Position numbers and translations under genes: made by a program. A stretch of DNA of 19,373 bases, taken from contig PFAQ01000030.1 of assembly GCA_002778645.1 (NCBI GenBank), positions 1-19,373 on the forward strand, written 5' to 3'. Of the stretch, positions 6,906 through 15,300 are shown piece by piece (position 1 is the first letter of the stretch; each line of letters begins with the position of its first letter). Below the pieces are notes generated by a model. That model worked only from the letters and a program-made list of their open reading frames with translations. It had not been told where the DNA came from and did not search any database. This DNA is from Candidatus Falkowbacteria bacterium CG10_big_fil_rev_8_21_14_0_10_39_9 (lineage in GTDB: Bacteria; Patescibacteriota; Patescibacteriia; Patescibacteriales; UBA12465).

Positions 6906-7493
6906 ATGCAGCGCTTCTTTTTGATTTCAATTGCAGTGCTATTATTATCTCTCCCCCAAGTTGGTGGGGCGGCTGATTTAGACGCTGATAGTGATGGTTT
7001 GAGCGATCTCTTGGAAGCTAAATTTAAAACTGATATTGTTAATCCCGACTCTGATAGTGATGGTTATGTTGACGGTTTAGAAATTAACCATGGTTACGAT
7101 CCACTTAAAGGTGACGGCGCTAAGTTGAAGAAGCGAATTGAAGTTAATGTTAAAACGCAAAAACTCCACTATTTTCTCGGGGAGGTCAATATGGGCGAGT
7201 ACCCAGTTTCTACTGGGAAAACCAGTACTCCGACTCCCAAGGGCTCTTTTATCATTAAGAATAAAGCCCTGCGTCCCTAGTCCCAAACTTATGGTTTGTG
7301 GATGCCCTATTGGATGGGATTATCTGCGGCCGGGGTAGGAATTCATGAATTGCCGGAATGGGGTAGAGGTATTAAAGAAGGGTCGGCTAGTTTAGGCAAG
7401 CCGGTGTCTCATGGCTGTATTCGTTTGGGCGTGGGACCGGCTAAAAAAATATATGAGTGGGCCGAGATTGGAACGGAGGTTAAGGTCTATTAG
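6906..7493 (+). pseudogene. L,D-transpeptidase (YkuD) with calcium-loop repeats, broken by an in-frame TAG
   Basis: Reading through the TAG at 7278-7280 gives a 195-codon gene in one frame. Residues 1-22 form a signal peptide. Two thrombospondin-type-3-like calcium loops follow (DADSDGLSD at about 25-33 and DSDSDGYVDG at about 48-57). The YkuD catalytic domain spans about 77-195 with the active-site motif SHGCIRL; the nucleophile is Cys171 and GIHEL supplies the upstream His. YkuD enzymes cross-link peptidoglycan between meso-diaminopimelate residues. The stop replaces codon 125, directly before SQTYGLWMPYW, where family members commonly have a Trp (as in 'AWS'). TGG to TAG is a single base change. 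The first half alone lacks the catalytic Cys. The second half could start only at a TTG (7296) and would lack the signal peptide. A base-call error is as likely as a real nonsense mutation. Confidence 0.8.
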
Positions 7494-7502
7494 TTTTTGT
7501 AG

Positions 7503-7573
7503 CTTTATAAAGTTAGGTCGAATTGGTAATCTTTATAAAGTTTGGTAAAAGGAATATTATAAGCTAACTTTAT
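7503..7573 (+). repeat. Paired palindromic repeats upstream of xth
   Basis: The 82-bp gap before xth holds two copies of a 16-bp element, CTTTATAAAGTTAGGT at 7503-7518 and CTTTATAAAGTTTGGT at 7531-7546, spaced 28 bp apart and differing at one base. Each begins with the palindrome CTTTATAAAG. A 10-bp inverted repeat pairs ATAAAGTTAG (7507-7516) with CTAACTTTAT (7564-7573), ending 2 bp before the ATG. This could be an operator pair or an mRNA hairpin that masks the start; no regulator is recognisable. Confidence 0.4.
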
Positions 7574-7575
7574 CT

Positions 7576-8355
7576 ATGAAAATAATTTCTTGGAATATAA
7601 ATGGATTAAGGGCTATTATGAAGAAGGGTGCTTTGGTTGATTTTCTGACTGAAACTAAGCCAGATATTGTTTGCTTGCAGGAGATTAAAATTTCGGTAGC
7701 TAAATTGGTCCAGGAAAATATAGCTTTACCGGGTTATTCTTTGTTTGGCAATGGGGCGAAGCGGGAAGGCTATAGTGGCACGGCTTTAGTCATTAAAGAT
7801 TCTCTCTTAAAAAATATTAAAAATTTTTCTATCAAAAATGGTATCGGGATTGATGCATTCGATCACGAGGGTCGGATTCAGATTTTAGAACTGGATAAAT
7901 TTTATCTCCTCAATATTTATTTTCCCAATGCCAACCATGAATTGAGCCGTCTGAGTTATAAAGAAAAATTTAATGAAGCCATTTTGCGTTATTGCCAAAA
8001 GTTAGAACAGAAAAAACCAGTGGTCATTACCGGTGACTTCAATGTGGCTCATCAGCCTATTGATCTGGCTCGGCCCAAAGAGAACGAAGGGAACGCTGGC
8101 TACACCAAGGAAGAGCGCTTTTGGTTTGATGAGTTTTTATCAGCTGGCTTGATTGATACTTTTCGTTTTTTGCATGGCGACAAGGTGCAATATTCTTGGT
8201 GGAGTTTCCGCATGACGGCGCGAGCCCGCAATATTGGTTGGCGGATTGACTATTTCCTGGTTTCCAGTAAAATTAAGCCAAGCTTGAAAAAAGCTTATAT
8301 TTTAGATAAAATTACTGGTTCAGATCATTGTCCGGTAGGACTAGAACTTAATTAA
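7576..8355 (+). CDS. xth: Exodeoxyribonuclease III
   Basis: This 259-residue protein of the exonuclease III/AP endonuclease family acts in base-excision repair, cutting at abasic sites and removing 3' blocks. The motifs are all present: SWNINGLRA at 5-13 (Asn7), CLQEIK with Glu36, NIYFPNA with Tyr115, TGDFNVAH with Asp154 and Asn156, WRIDYFLVS with Asp225, and GSDHCPV with Asp250 and His251. The length is standard for the family. The gene lies between the broken transpeptidase and leuS. The ATG at 7576 starts directly at the conserved MKIISWN, and no Shine-Dalgarno is close to it. The paired repeats just upstream suggest some local control. Confidence 0.95.
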   Translation: MKIISWNINGLRAIMKKGALVDFLTETKPDIVCLQEIKISVAKLVQENIALPGYSLFGNGAKREGYSGTALVIKDSLLKNIKNFSIKNGIGIDAFDHEGRIQILELDKFYLLNIYFPNANHELSRLSYKEKFNEAILRYCQKLEQKKPVVITGDFNVAHQPIDLARPKENEGNAGYTKEERFWFDEFLSAGLIDTFRFLHGDKVQYSWWSFRMTARARNIGWRIDYFLVSSKIKPSLKKAYILDKITGSDHCPVGLELN

Positions 8356-8357
8356 AT

Positions 8358-8363
8358 TATAAT
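8358..8363 (+). promoter_or_regulatory. Candidate -10 box of leuS
   Basis: A perfect TATAAT ends 10 bases before the leuS ATG, and would start transcription only a few bases before the codon. No matching -35 is visible at 16-18 bp. If used, the mRNA would be nearly leaderless. Confidence 0.3.
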
Positions 8364-8373
8364 CATTAAAGCT

Positions 8374-10785
8374 ATGTACGATCATCTGCAAATTGAAAAA
8401 AAATGGCAACAGAAATGGCGGGAGAGTCAGCTTTATCGCGTGGGTGAAGATCAGACTAAACCCAAATATTATATCCTGGATATGTTCCCTTATCCTTCAG
8501 GGGTGGGATTACATGTCGGTCATCCCAAAGGTTATATCGCCACTGATATTTTAGCGCGTCTAAAAATTATGCAGGGCTTCAATGTCTTACACCCGATGGG
8601 TTTTGACGCCTTTGGTTTGCCAACGGAGAATTATGCGATCAAAAATAAAATGCAACCTCAGGGGGCGACTGATATCAATATTGCTAATTATAAACGGCAG
8701 TTAGAAATTTTGGGTTTCACTTATGATTGGGAGCGGGAGATAAAAACCACGGACCCCCGGTATTATAAATGGACGCAATGGGCCTTCCTGAAGATGTTTG
8801 AAGCGGGCCTAGTTTTTGAGTCCTATGAACCAATTAATTGGTGTCCCTCTTGCAAAACTGGTCTGGCTAATGAAGATCTGGAAGATGGTAAGTGTGAGCG
8901 TTGCGGTAGTGAAATTGAGCAAAAACCAATGCGCCAATGGGTAATTAGAATTACCGACTACGCTGAAAGACTATTGGCCGATTTGGATAAGTTGCCAGAG
9001 TGGGAGACATCTATTAAGGAGATGCAAAAAAATTGGATCGGCAAAAGCGAAGGAGCGGAAATTAATTTTGGGGCAGCCAGTAGTGAACTGAAAATTAAAG
9101 TTTTTACCACGCGCGTCGATACAATTTTCGGCTGCACCTATGTAGTGCTGGCTCCGGAAAATGAATTGGTGGAAAAATTAAAATCTCAAATTACCAACTG
9201 GTCTCAAGTGGCTGAGTATATAGCGGCAGTCAAAAATAAAACTAATTTAGAACGAACCGATTTAAATAAAGACAAAACTGGCGTGAAGCTCGAGGGGGTT
9301 CAGGCTATCAATCCTTTTAATGGAGAAAAGGTAGCCGTCTTTATCGCCGATTATGTTCTTAATTCCTATGGAACTGGGGCCGTTATGGCGGTGCCCGCAC
9401 ATGATGAAAGGGACTATGAGTTTGCTCAAAAATATGGCATTTCTATTAAAAAATCTATTTCTCCGGCGGCCGCTATTGAAGCCCCAGATTGTTATACCGA
9501 TGATGGATTATTGCTTGCTTCCGGAGAATTCACGGGGCTTAACTCAGCTTCCGCTCGCACTCAGATGATAGCGTGGTTAGAAAAAAATAATCAGGGCAAT
9601 AAAAAAGTAAATTATAAATTACAGGATTGGGTTTTTTCTCGTCAGCGTTATTGGGGCGAACCAATTCCGATTATTCATTGCGCTAAATGCGGCGCTGTGC
9701 CGGTACCCTATGAACAATTACCACTGACTCTGCCGAACGTCAAAAGTTATGAACCAAGTGGTACTGGTGAATCACCGCTGGCTACTATCGCTGATTGGGT
9801 TAATACTACTTGCCCGAAGTGTGGCGGACCAGCGCAGCGAGAAACCAATACCATGCCCCAATGGGCGGGATCGTCTTGGTATTATTTGCGCTACATCGAT
9901 CCACACAATGATAAAGCGCTGGTTGATAAGGCAAGGGAGAAATATTGGTCTCCCGTTGATTTCTATGTGGGGGGAGCCGAGCATGCCACCAGACATTTGT
10001 TTTATGCCCGTTTTTGGCATAAATTCTTGTTTGACATCGGCGTGGTTAATTACGAAGAACCCTTCAAGAAACTGAAAGCGGTGGGCCTGATTATTGGTGA
10101 AGACGGTCGTAAGATGTCGAAACGTTGGGGCAATGTTATCAATCCCGATGAAGTAGTGGCTCAATATGGTGCTGATTCTCTGCGTCTCTATGAAATGTTC
10201 ATGAGTCCTTTTAGCGATTCCAGCGCTTGGAACACCAAGGGCTTAATTGGCGTGCGTAAATTTTTAGATCGAGTGATTAACATCACCACTTCCACCGAAC
10301 CTGACTCCGCCGTTGTGATTAATCTTTTACATAAGACCATTAAGAAAGTGGCAGATGATATTTTAGATTTTAAATTTAATACCGCAGTCTCGGCCATGAT
10401 GATTTTGGTTAATGCTATTTATAATCAGGGTGGTAAATTAAGTCAGGCCAACTACCCCTTATTACTGCAAATATTAGCTCCATTTGCCCCACATTTAGCC
10501 GAAGAATTATGGGCTAATATTGGCCAACCAGATAGTATTTTCCGCAGCTCCTATCCAACTCCAGACGTGAATCTAATGAAGGACTCTCAAATCACTATGG
10601 TGGTCTCAGTCAATGGCAAGATGCGAGCTAGCTTAGAGCTACCAACGGGGATTTCTGAGTCCGAAGTATTGGCGCTAGCTCTCGAGCATGAACTAGTCAA
10701 AAAATGGTTAGAAGGAAAAGAAATTGTTAAAAAAATCTTTGTGCCGGATAAGTTAATTAATATTGTGATTAAATACACTCCATGA
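8374..10785 (+). CDS. leuS: Leucyl-tRNA synthetase
   Basis: This class I synthetase of 803 residues attaches leucine to tRNA(Leu) in the cytoplasm. The HIGH-type motif is HVGH at 47-50, after PYPSGVGL. KMSKR is at 580-584, followed by WGNVINPDEVV. A zinc-type module lies at about 154-180 (CPSC and CERC). The CP1 editing domain is complete, with TTRVDTIFGCT and AVPAHDERDYEFA, so post-transfer proofreading is likely retained. The WVFSRQRYWGEPIP and MPQWAGSSWYYLRYIDP segments are diagnostic of LeuRS. The C-terminal part carries the anticodon-binding helical domain and a short terminal domain. The gene overlaps rsmA by 4 bp (ATGA), which implies coupled translation. Confidence 0.98.
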   Translation: MYDHLQIEKKWQQKWRESQLYRVGEDQTKPKYYILDMFPYPSGVGLHVGHPKGYIATDILARLKIMQGFNVLHPMGFDAFGLPTENYAIKNKMQPQGATDINIANYKRQLEILGFTYDWEREIKTTDPRYYKWTQWAFLKMFEAGLVFESYEPINWCPSCKTGLANEDLEDGKCERCGSEIEQKPMRQWVIRITDYAERLLADLDKLPEWETSIKEMQKNWIGKSEGAEINFGAASSELKIKVFTTRVDTIFGCTYVVLAPENELVEKLKSQITNWSQVAEYIAAVKNKTNLERTDLNKDKTGVKLEGVQAINPFNGEKVAVFIADYVLNSYGTGAVMAVPAHDERDYEFAQKYGISIKKSISPAAAIEAPDCYTDDGLLLASGEFTGLNSASARTQMIAWLEKNNQGNKKVNYKLQDWVFSRQRYWGEPIPIIHCAKCGAVPVPYEQLPLTLPNVKSYEPSGTGESPLATIADWVNTTCPKCGGPAQRETNTMPQWAGSSWYYLRYIDPHNDKALVDKAREKYWSPVDFYVGGAEHATRHLFYARFWHKFLFDIGVVNYEEPFKKLKAVGLIIGEDGRKMSKRWGNVINPDEVVAQYGADSLRLYEMFMSPFSDSSAWNTKGLIGVRKFLDRVINITTSTEPDSAVVINLLHKTIKKVADDILDFKFNTAVSAMMILVNAIYNQGGKLSQANYPLLLQILAPFAPHLAEELWANIGQPDSIFRSSYPTPDVNLMKDSQITMVVSVNGKMRASLELPTGISESEVLALALEHELVKKWLEGKEIVKKIFVPDKLINIVIKYTP

Positions 10786-11621
10786 ATTTAGCCCAAAAAA
10801 CTTTCGAACTCGCTCGTCTCTATGGTCTTAACCCAGACCATTCTAAGGGGCAGAATTTTTTAATTGAAGCAGAATTTTTTGATCTGGCTATTGCCGCTGC
10901 TCAAATTAAACCCACCGATACGGTGCTGGAAGTAGGACCAGGATTAGGTTTTCTGACAGAAAAATTGTCTAAAGTTAGCCATAAAGTTTGGGCGGTAGAG
11001 CTCGACCAGAAATTGGCGGAATTGCTTCAGGCTCGCTTCTTAACGGAAAAAATAACCAACGTGGAAGTTTTAAATGCTGATATTTTGACCGTGCCAGATA
11101 ATTTTTTTGCTAATTTGGATTACAAAATTGTCGCTAATTTACCCTACAACATTACTTCTATTTTTTTGCGTAAGTTTTTAACGGCTAAAAATAAACCGCA
11201 GTCCCTAGTACTCATGTTGCAGAAAGAAGTAGCTGAGAGAATTGTAGCTTTAGTCCCGCACATGAGCCTTTTGGCCCTATCGGTGCAATTCTATGCTACC
11301 GCGGAAATTATTGCCGTTGTTCCGGCGGCCGCTTTTTGGCCACAGCCAGAAGTAAATAGTGCCTTGATTAAAATCATTCTAAAATCTGAAAATGAGTTGC
11401 CCGCAGTTGATGCGGCGGCTTTTTTTCGCTTACTCAAAATTGGCTTTAGTGCCAAGCGCAAAATGTTGAAAAATAACCTGGGTAATGGTTTTCATTTGAG
11501 TCCGACAGAGGTCGAAAAAATCTTGGTAGAAAGCGGATATAATCCTAAAGCTCGAGCGCAAGAGTTGAGCCTCTCTGATTGGCTGATTTTGTTTGCTAAA
11601 TTTTCTGATTTTGTGTTATAA
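10782..11621 (+). CDS. rsmA: 16S rRNA (adenine1518/1519-N6) dimethyltransferase
   Basis: The 279-residue protein is RsmA/KsgA, which dimethylates two adjacent adenines in helix 45 of 16S rRNA late in small-subunit assembly. SAM-binding motif I is LEVGPGLGFLTEKL at about 49-62, the acidic motif II ends in VELD, and the catalytic NLPY is in VANLPYNITS. The N-terminal GQNFL (about 24-28) and the C-terminal FSAKRKMLKNNL (about 222-233) are also typical. The length is usual. The start overlaps the leuS stop (ATGA), and the stop lies inside the promoter proposed for the next gene. Loss of this enzyme in other bacteria gives kasugamycin resistance (established for the family). Confidence 0.96.
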   Translation: MNLAQKTFELARLYGLNPDHSKGQNFLIEAEFFDLAIAAAQIKPTDTVLEVGPGLGFLTEKLSKVSHKVWAVELDQKLAELLQARFLTEKITNVEVLNADILTVPDNFFANLDYKIVANLPYNITSIFLRKFLTAKNKPQSLVLMLQKEVAERIVALVPHMSLLALSVQFYATAEIIAVVPAAAFWPQPEVNSALIKIILKSENELPAVDAAAFFRLLKIGFSAKRKMLKNNLGNGFHLSPTEVEKILVESGYNPKARAQELSLSDWLILFAKFSDFVL

Positions 11622-11622
11622 T
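11593..11622 (+). promoter_or_regulatory. Promoter of the calcium-loop membrane protein gene
   Basis: TTGCTA at 11593-11598, an 18-bp spacer, and TATAAT at 11617-11622 preceded by TGT (extended -10). The element lies in the 3' end of rsmA. The predicted start of transcription is within a few bases of the ATG at 11631, so the transcript would be leaderless or nearly so. Confidence 0.5.
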
Positions 11623-11630
11623 AATGACAT

Positions 11631-12299
11631 ATGAATTACGCCCAAAATAAATTTTCGCTCACTGATAGCGAGGCTTCTAACTTGGAACAAAAACCAGTTC
11701 CGAGGGTTCTGGATAAACAACAAAAAATCTCTTTAATTTCTCTCGGAACTTTTACAGTTCTGGTTTTGGTTTTTGCTATTTTTCGTTTTCGCTACAATCT
11801 TTATTCTCCTTTTGATTACAGTAAAAAATTAGTCAGTAATCAAACAATTAGTTCCATCAATATAGTGAGCACTACAACCGATCTGACTAAATTAGATAGT
11901 GATGGCGACGGATTAAATGATTATGATGAAATTAATGTTTATAAAACTTCGCCTTATTTAGAGGATAGCGATAGTGATGGCTTCAATGACAAGGAAGAAC
12001 TTTTGCATAATACTGACCCTAATTGCCCCGCCGGTTATAATTGTGCTCCAATTAGTGTTGATATCAGTTCTGCTATTTCTACTCCAGATGATTTCAGCAG
12101 TTCCACGGTCTCCGGGCTAACAGCAGAAGAGCAGACCGCTCGAGATATGCTGAGTGGTAAAAGTGACCCCGCAGTATTACGGAAATTACTTTTAGATAAT
12201 GGTATGGATCAAGCCAATTTGGATAAGATTAGCGACGATGATTTAATAGCTAGTTACCAAGAATCGCTCCAAAATCAGGCTCAAGCTGGCGCTCAATAA
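11631..12299 (+). CDS. One-helix membrane protein with thrombospondin-type-3-like calcium repeats
   Basis: The 222-residue product has a cytoplasmic N-terminal part (1-31), a transmembrane helix at about 32-53, and an extracytoplasmic region. Two calcium-loop repeats lie at about 88-100 (LDSDGDGLNDYDE) and 111-124 (EDSDSDGFNDKEEL), of the type that binds calcium in thrombospondin type 3 and related repeats. A short segment with two cysteines (C132 and C138) follows. The C-terminal part is Ser/Thr-rich and then acidic and helical (about 148-222). The loops resemble those in the transpeptidase at 6906, so the two probably belong to the same surface-protein style. The function is unknown; a peptidoglycan or surface-layer anchoring role is possible. 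It lies 36 bp before the giant gene. Confidence 0.8.
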   Translation: MNYAQNKFSLTDSEASNLEQKPVPRVLDKQQKISLISLGTFTVLVLVFAIFRFRYNLYSPFDYSKKLVSNQTISSINIVSTTTDLTKLDSDGDGLNDYDEINVYKTSPYLEDSDSDGFNDKEELLHNTDPNCPAGYNCAPISVDISSAISTPDDFSSSTVSGLTAEEQTARDMLSGKSDPAVLRKLLLDNGMDQANLDKISDDDLIASYQESLQNQAQAGAQ

Positions 12300-12318
12300 A
12301 AGACAATTTTTAAATAAA

Positions 12319-12324
12319 TATAAT
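12319..12324 (+). promoter_or_regulatory. Candidate -10 box of the giant Cys-rich gene
   Basis: A perfect TATAAT ends 11 bases before the ATG at 12336 within an AT-only stretch. No good -35 is visible. It could start a short-leader transcript, but random occurrence in AT-rich DNA is possible. Confidence 0.3.
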
Positions 12325-12335
12325 TTTTAAATAAC

Positions 12336-15300
12336 ATGAAAAAATCAGCTAAGCCCCTTTTTCTTAAAGGCACTCTCTTGACGTTATTGTTTATTTTTGC
12401 TTTTTCGGCACTGCCGCTTAAACCAGTTTTTGCGCAAGCCGCTACTGATTTGATTGGTGGTCCCGTGACAGTAGTAATGAAGGTTATTAGTGGTGTGACG
12501 AGGAAATTAGATGCTGCCTTGTCTAGGGTTGGTTCAACTATGGTGCAAACTGCCATTACCAATTCTTTAAAGCGAGTTGCCTATGACACGGCCTCTTGGA
12601 TTGGTTCCGGGGGTGAGGGGCAAAAACCATTATACGTTACAGAAACTCCTAGCAAATATTTGCTAAGTATTGCAGATAGTGCTGCTGGTGATTATATTGA
12701 TGCCTTTGCCAGCAATTTAAATGTTAATTTTTGTCAGCCGAATTTAAATGCTAAAATTTTAATTGGTTTAGGTTTAGTAGATGGGGCTAATGATGCTAAG
12801 ATTAAAGATTCAACCTGTAAGGCCAGCACCATGGTTAATTCCTGGAAAACAAGTGTGGACGCGAAGATTAAAGATATTAATAGTCCAGATTTTTTAAAGA
12901 ATATGGCCGGCATGTTTAGCGTTGGCGGTAGCGATCTCTCCGTTGCCTTAGATGTGATGTCGGGATTAGATAAAAAAGTTTTAGATACCAAGGAACAAAA
13001 GAAACTAGATTTAAGTATTGAAGGCTGGTTGCCCAGAGAAAATATCGGTGGTCAGACTACCGAGCCGCCAGGGACTGCCAAAGCACAAATGACAGCTGCT
13101 CTCCAGGCAACAGCTGATAGTCAGAAGGTTTCAATTGGCCCGCATCCGATTACTGATGCCTCTAAAGTTTTTTTAAATACTTTAGCTGTGACCGCTTTTA
13201 ATAAAGCTTTACGTAATTTATCTCAAGGTAATGTGGTGGAGGCCTTAACTTTGGGTCTTTATAAAGGTAAAACAGATAAAGAAATTGCTGATTCTTTCGC
13301 TAATGGGGGGGTTAGAGAGACAAAGTATGATTGTCTAAATGATCCTAATTGTGATCCCAGTGTTTATCATGGATCCTCAGCTGTTACAGCTAATTTAGCG
13401 AAAATGATCAAGCCGACTTTTGAATCTCGGGGCGACTATGATATTTTAAGTGAATTATCAGTTTGTCCTGATTCGACTAAACCAGGTCCAACTAATTGTA
13501 TTTTAGATGGTCAATTTAGTTCGGCTATCAGTGAACATAAGACAGTAATTGAAGCTATTAAAGAAGGCTTCTTAAATAAAAATTGGAAGCTGACTCGCGA
13601 GGTAGATTTTAATCAAGGTTATTCTTTGCGCTCTCTATTAGTTCTGAGAAAGTTCCGCATTATTCCTGTCGGTTGGGAGACCGCCTTGATTAAGACCGAA
13701 GAGAATAACTCTAAAGCTACTTTAATGGATTTAGTGTCTTGTTTTGATCCGAATGATAGTTATAACGAATTTAGTCAGGGCTTTGTGTCTTCGACCTGGT
13801 GCCAGGGCTTAATTGATCCTAATTGGGTTTTGAAAGCACCACTCAATTATTGTAAACGGGAAGGATATGGCAATCAGATTTTAGATAAAACAATTATTTC
13901 GGCTAGTGAAAATATTCCGAGTGAAGTTATTTTAACTCGAGCTGATAATTATTGTGCCGATGAACAAAGTTGTATTAAGGAAAAAGCGGATGGCACTTGC
14001 GAAGCCTATGGTTATTGTACGGAAGAGAAGAGAACTTGGGATTTTGCTTCCGACTCTTGCGACGCCATTTATAATACTTGTCAGACTTTTGTAAAATCTA
14101 ATGGGGCCGGCGTGGCTTATCTGGAAAATACTATTGATTATAGTACTTGTAACGCTGATAACGTCGGTTGCCGACCTTATGCTATGTCTGGGGCTTATAC
14201 CACTTCTACGGATAAAATTGCTTGGAATAATTTAAAATCGATTTATTTTTCTAAAAAAGCAGCGCTCTGCGATAGTAGCCAGGAAGGCTGTAATGAGCTG
14301 ATTAGAATTAATATGGATGCTGGTCATAATTTTTTGCTTAATTCTGATTTTGAACAAAGTTTGGAGGTGGGCTCTTGGAATATTAATACGGATATTAACA
14401 ATCTGTCTTCCCCCAACAGTGCTACTACTACTGCGGATGGTTATTTTAGTTATAATTCTCTAATCCTCAACGGTGCTATCAAGAAGAATGTGGCTGTGGG
14501 TCCTAATGATTATAATATTTCTGGTCGGACTTACACTTTTTCTTTCTACGCCAAAAATTGTGACGTTTCCGACCAGGCGGTTTTGGGTGGAGTGGGAGTT
14601 GACGACAAAACTATTAATTTAAATTCTGGTTCTGATTGGAATTATTATAGTTTAACCTATGGTTTTCCTTTAGGCTTGAGCGACAATCATGTTTATATCT
14701 CAGTTGGTAATTCTGGCGGTGATAATAGTTCTTGCCAGATCGACCGAGCCAAATTGGAGCTCGCTAAATTAGGTACCGCTTACAGTGATTATTACCAGAA
14801 TGGTTTAACCTATCAAAAATTAATCCCAAGCTATTTAGCTTCAGCTTGTTATATTAGTACTAACCCAGACTCTCCTGACTATCGTTTGAAGCCCGGAGCT
14901 CCAGCTAAATGTTATAACTACACTAGACGTTGTAATGCTTCTGAAGTTGACTGTGACTTATATACTTCAGTGCGCGATGAATTTATTCTGCCCGCTAAGG
15001 CAACGCCATTTGATGCTTGTTTTGCGGAGTGTGATGGTTATGATTCTTATATTCAAAAAGCTACTTCTTTCCAGAACTCTTTAGAGGCTAATTTTATTCC
15101 TAAAATGGCCGGTTCTTGCAGTGCTGACGTAGTGGGTTGTACCGAATTTACTAATTTAGATGCTGTGTCTCAGGGCGGAGAAGGTAAGGAATATTATAGC
15201 TTCCTGCGCCAATGTATTAAGCCAAATAATAATATTTGTGGCGTCTTCTATAGTTGGGGTAGTGCTGGTTCCGGTTATCAATTACAGCCTTATAAGTTGA

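Noticed and set aside
7278..7280. TAG as a recoded sense codon
   Set aside because: The same gene appears to end at another TAG (7491-7493) with a further in-frame TAG at 7500-7502. Nothing else in the window needs TAG read as an amino acid.
6906..7493. Frameshift in the L,D-transpeptidase
   Set aside because: Both halves are in the same reading frame. The only defect is the single TAG codon.
10783..10785. UGA read as glycine, as in some CPR lineages
   Set aside because: leuS ends naturally at this TGA after a full-length C-terminus and rsmA starts in the overlap, so TGA works as a stop here. No gene has internal TGA.
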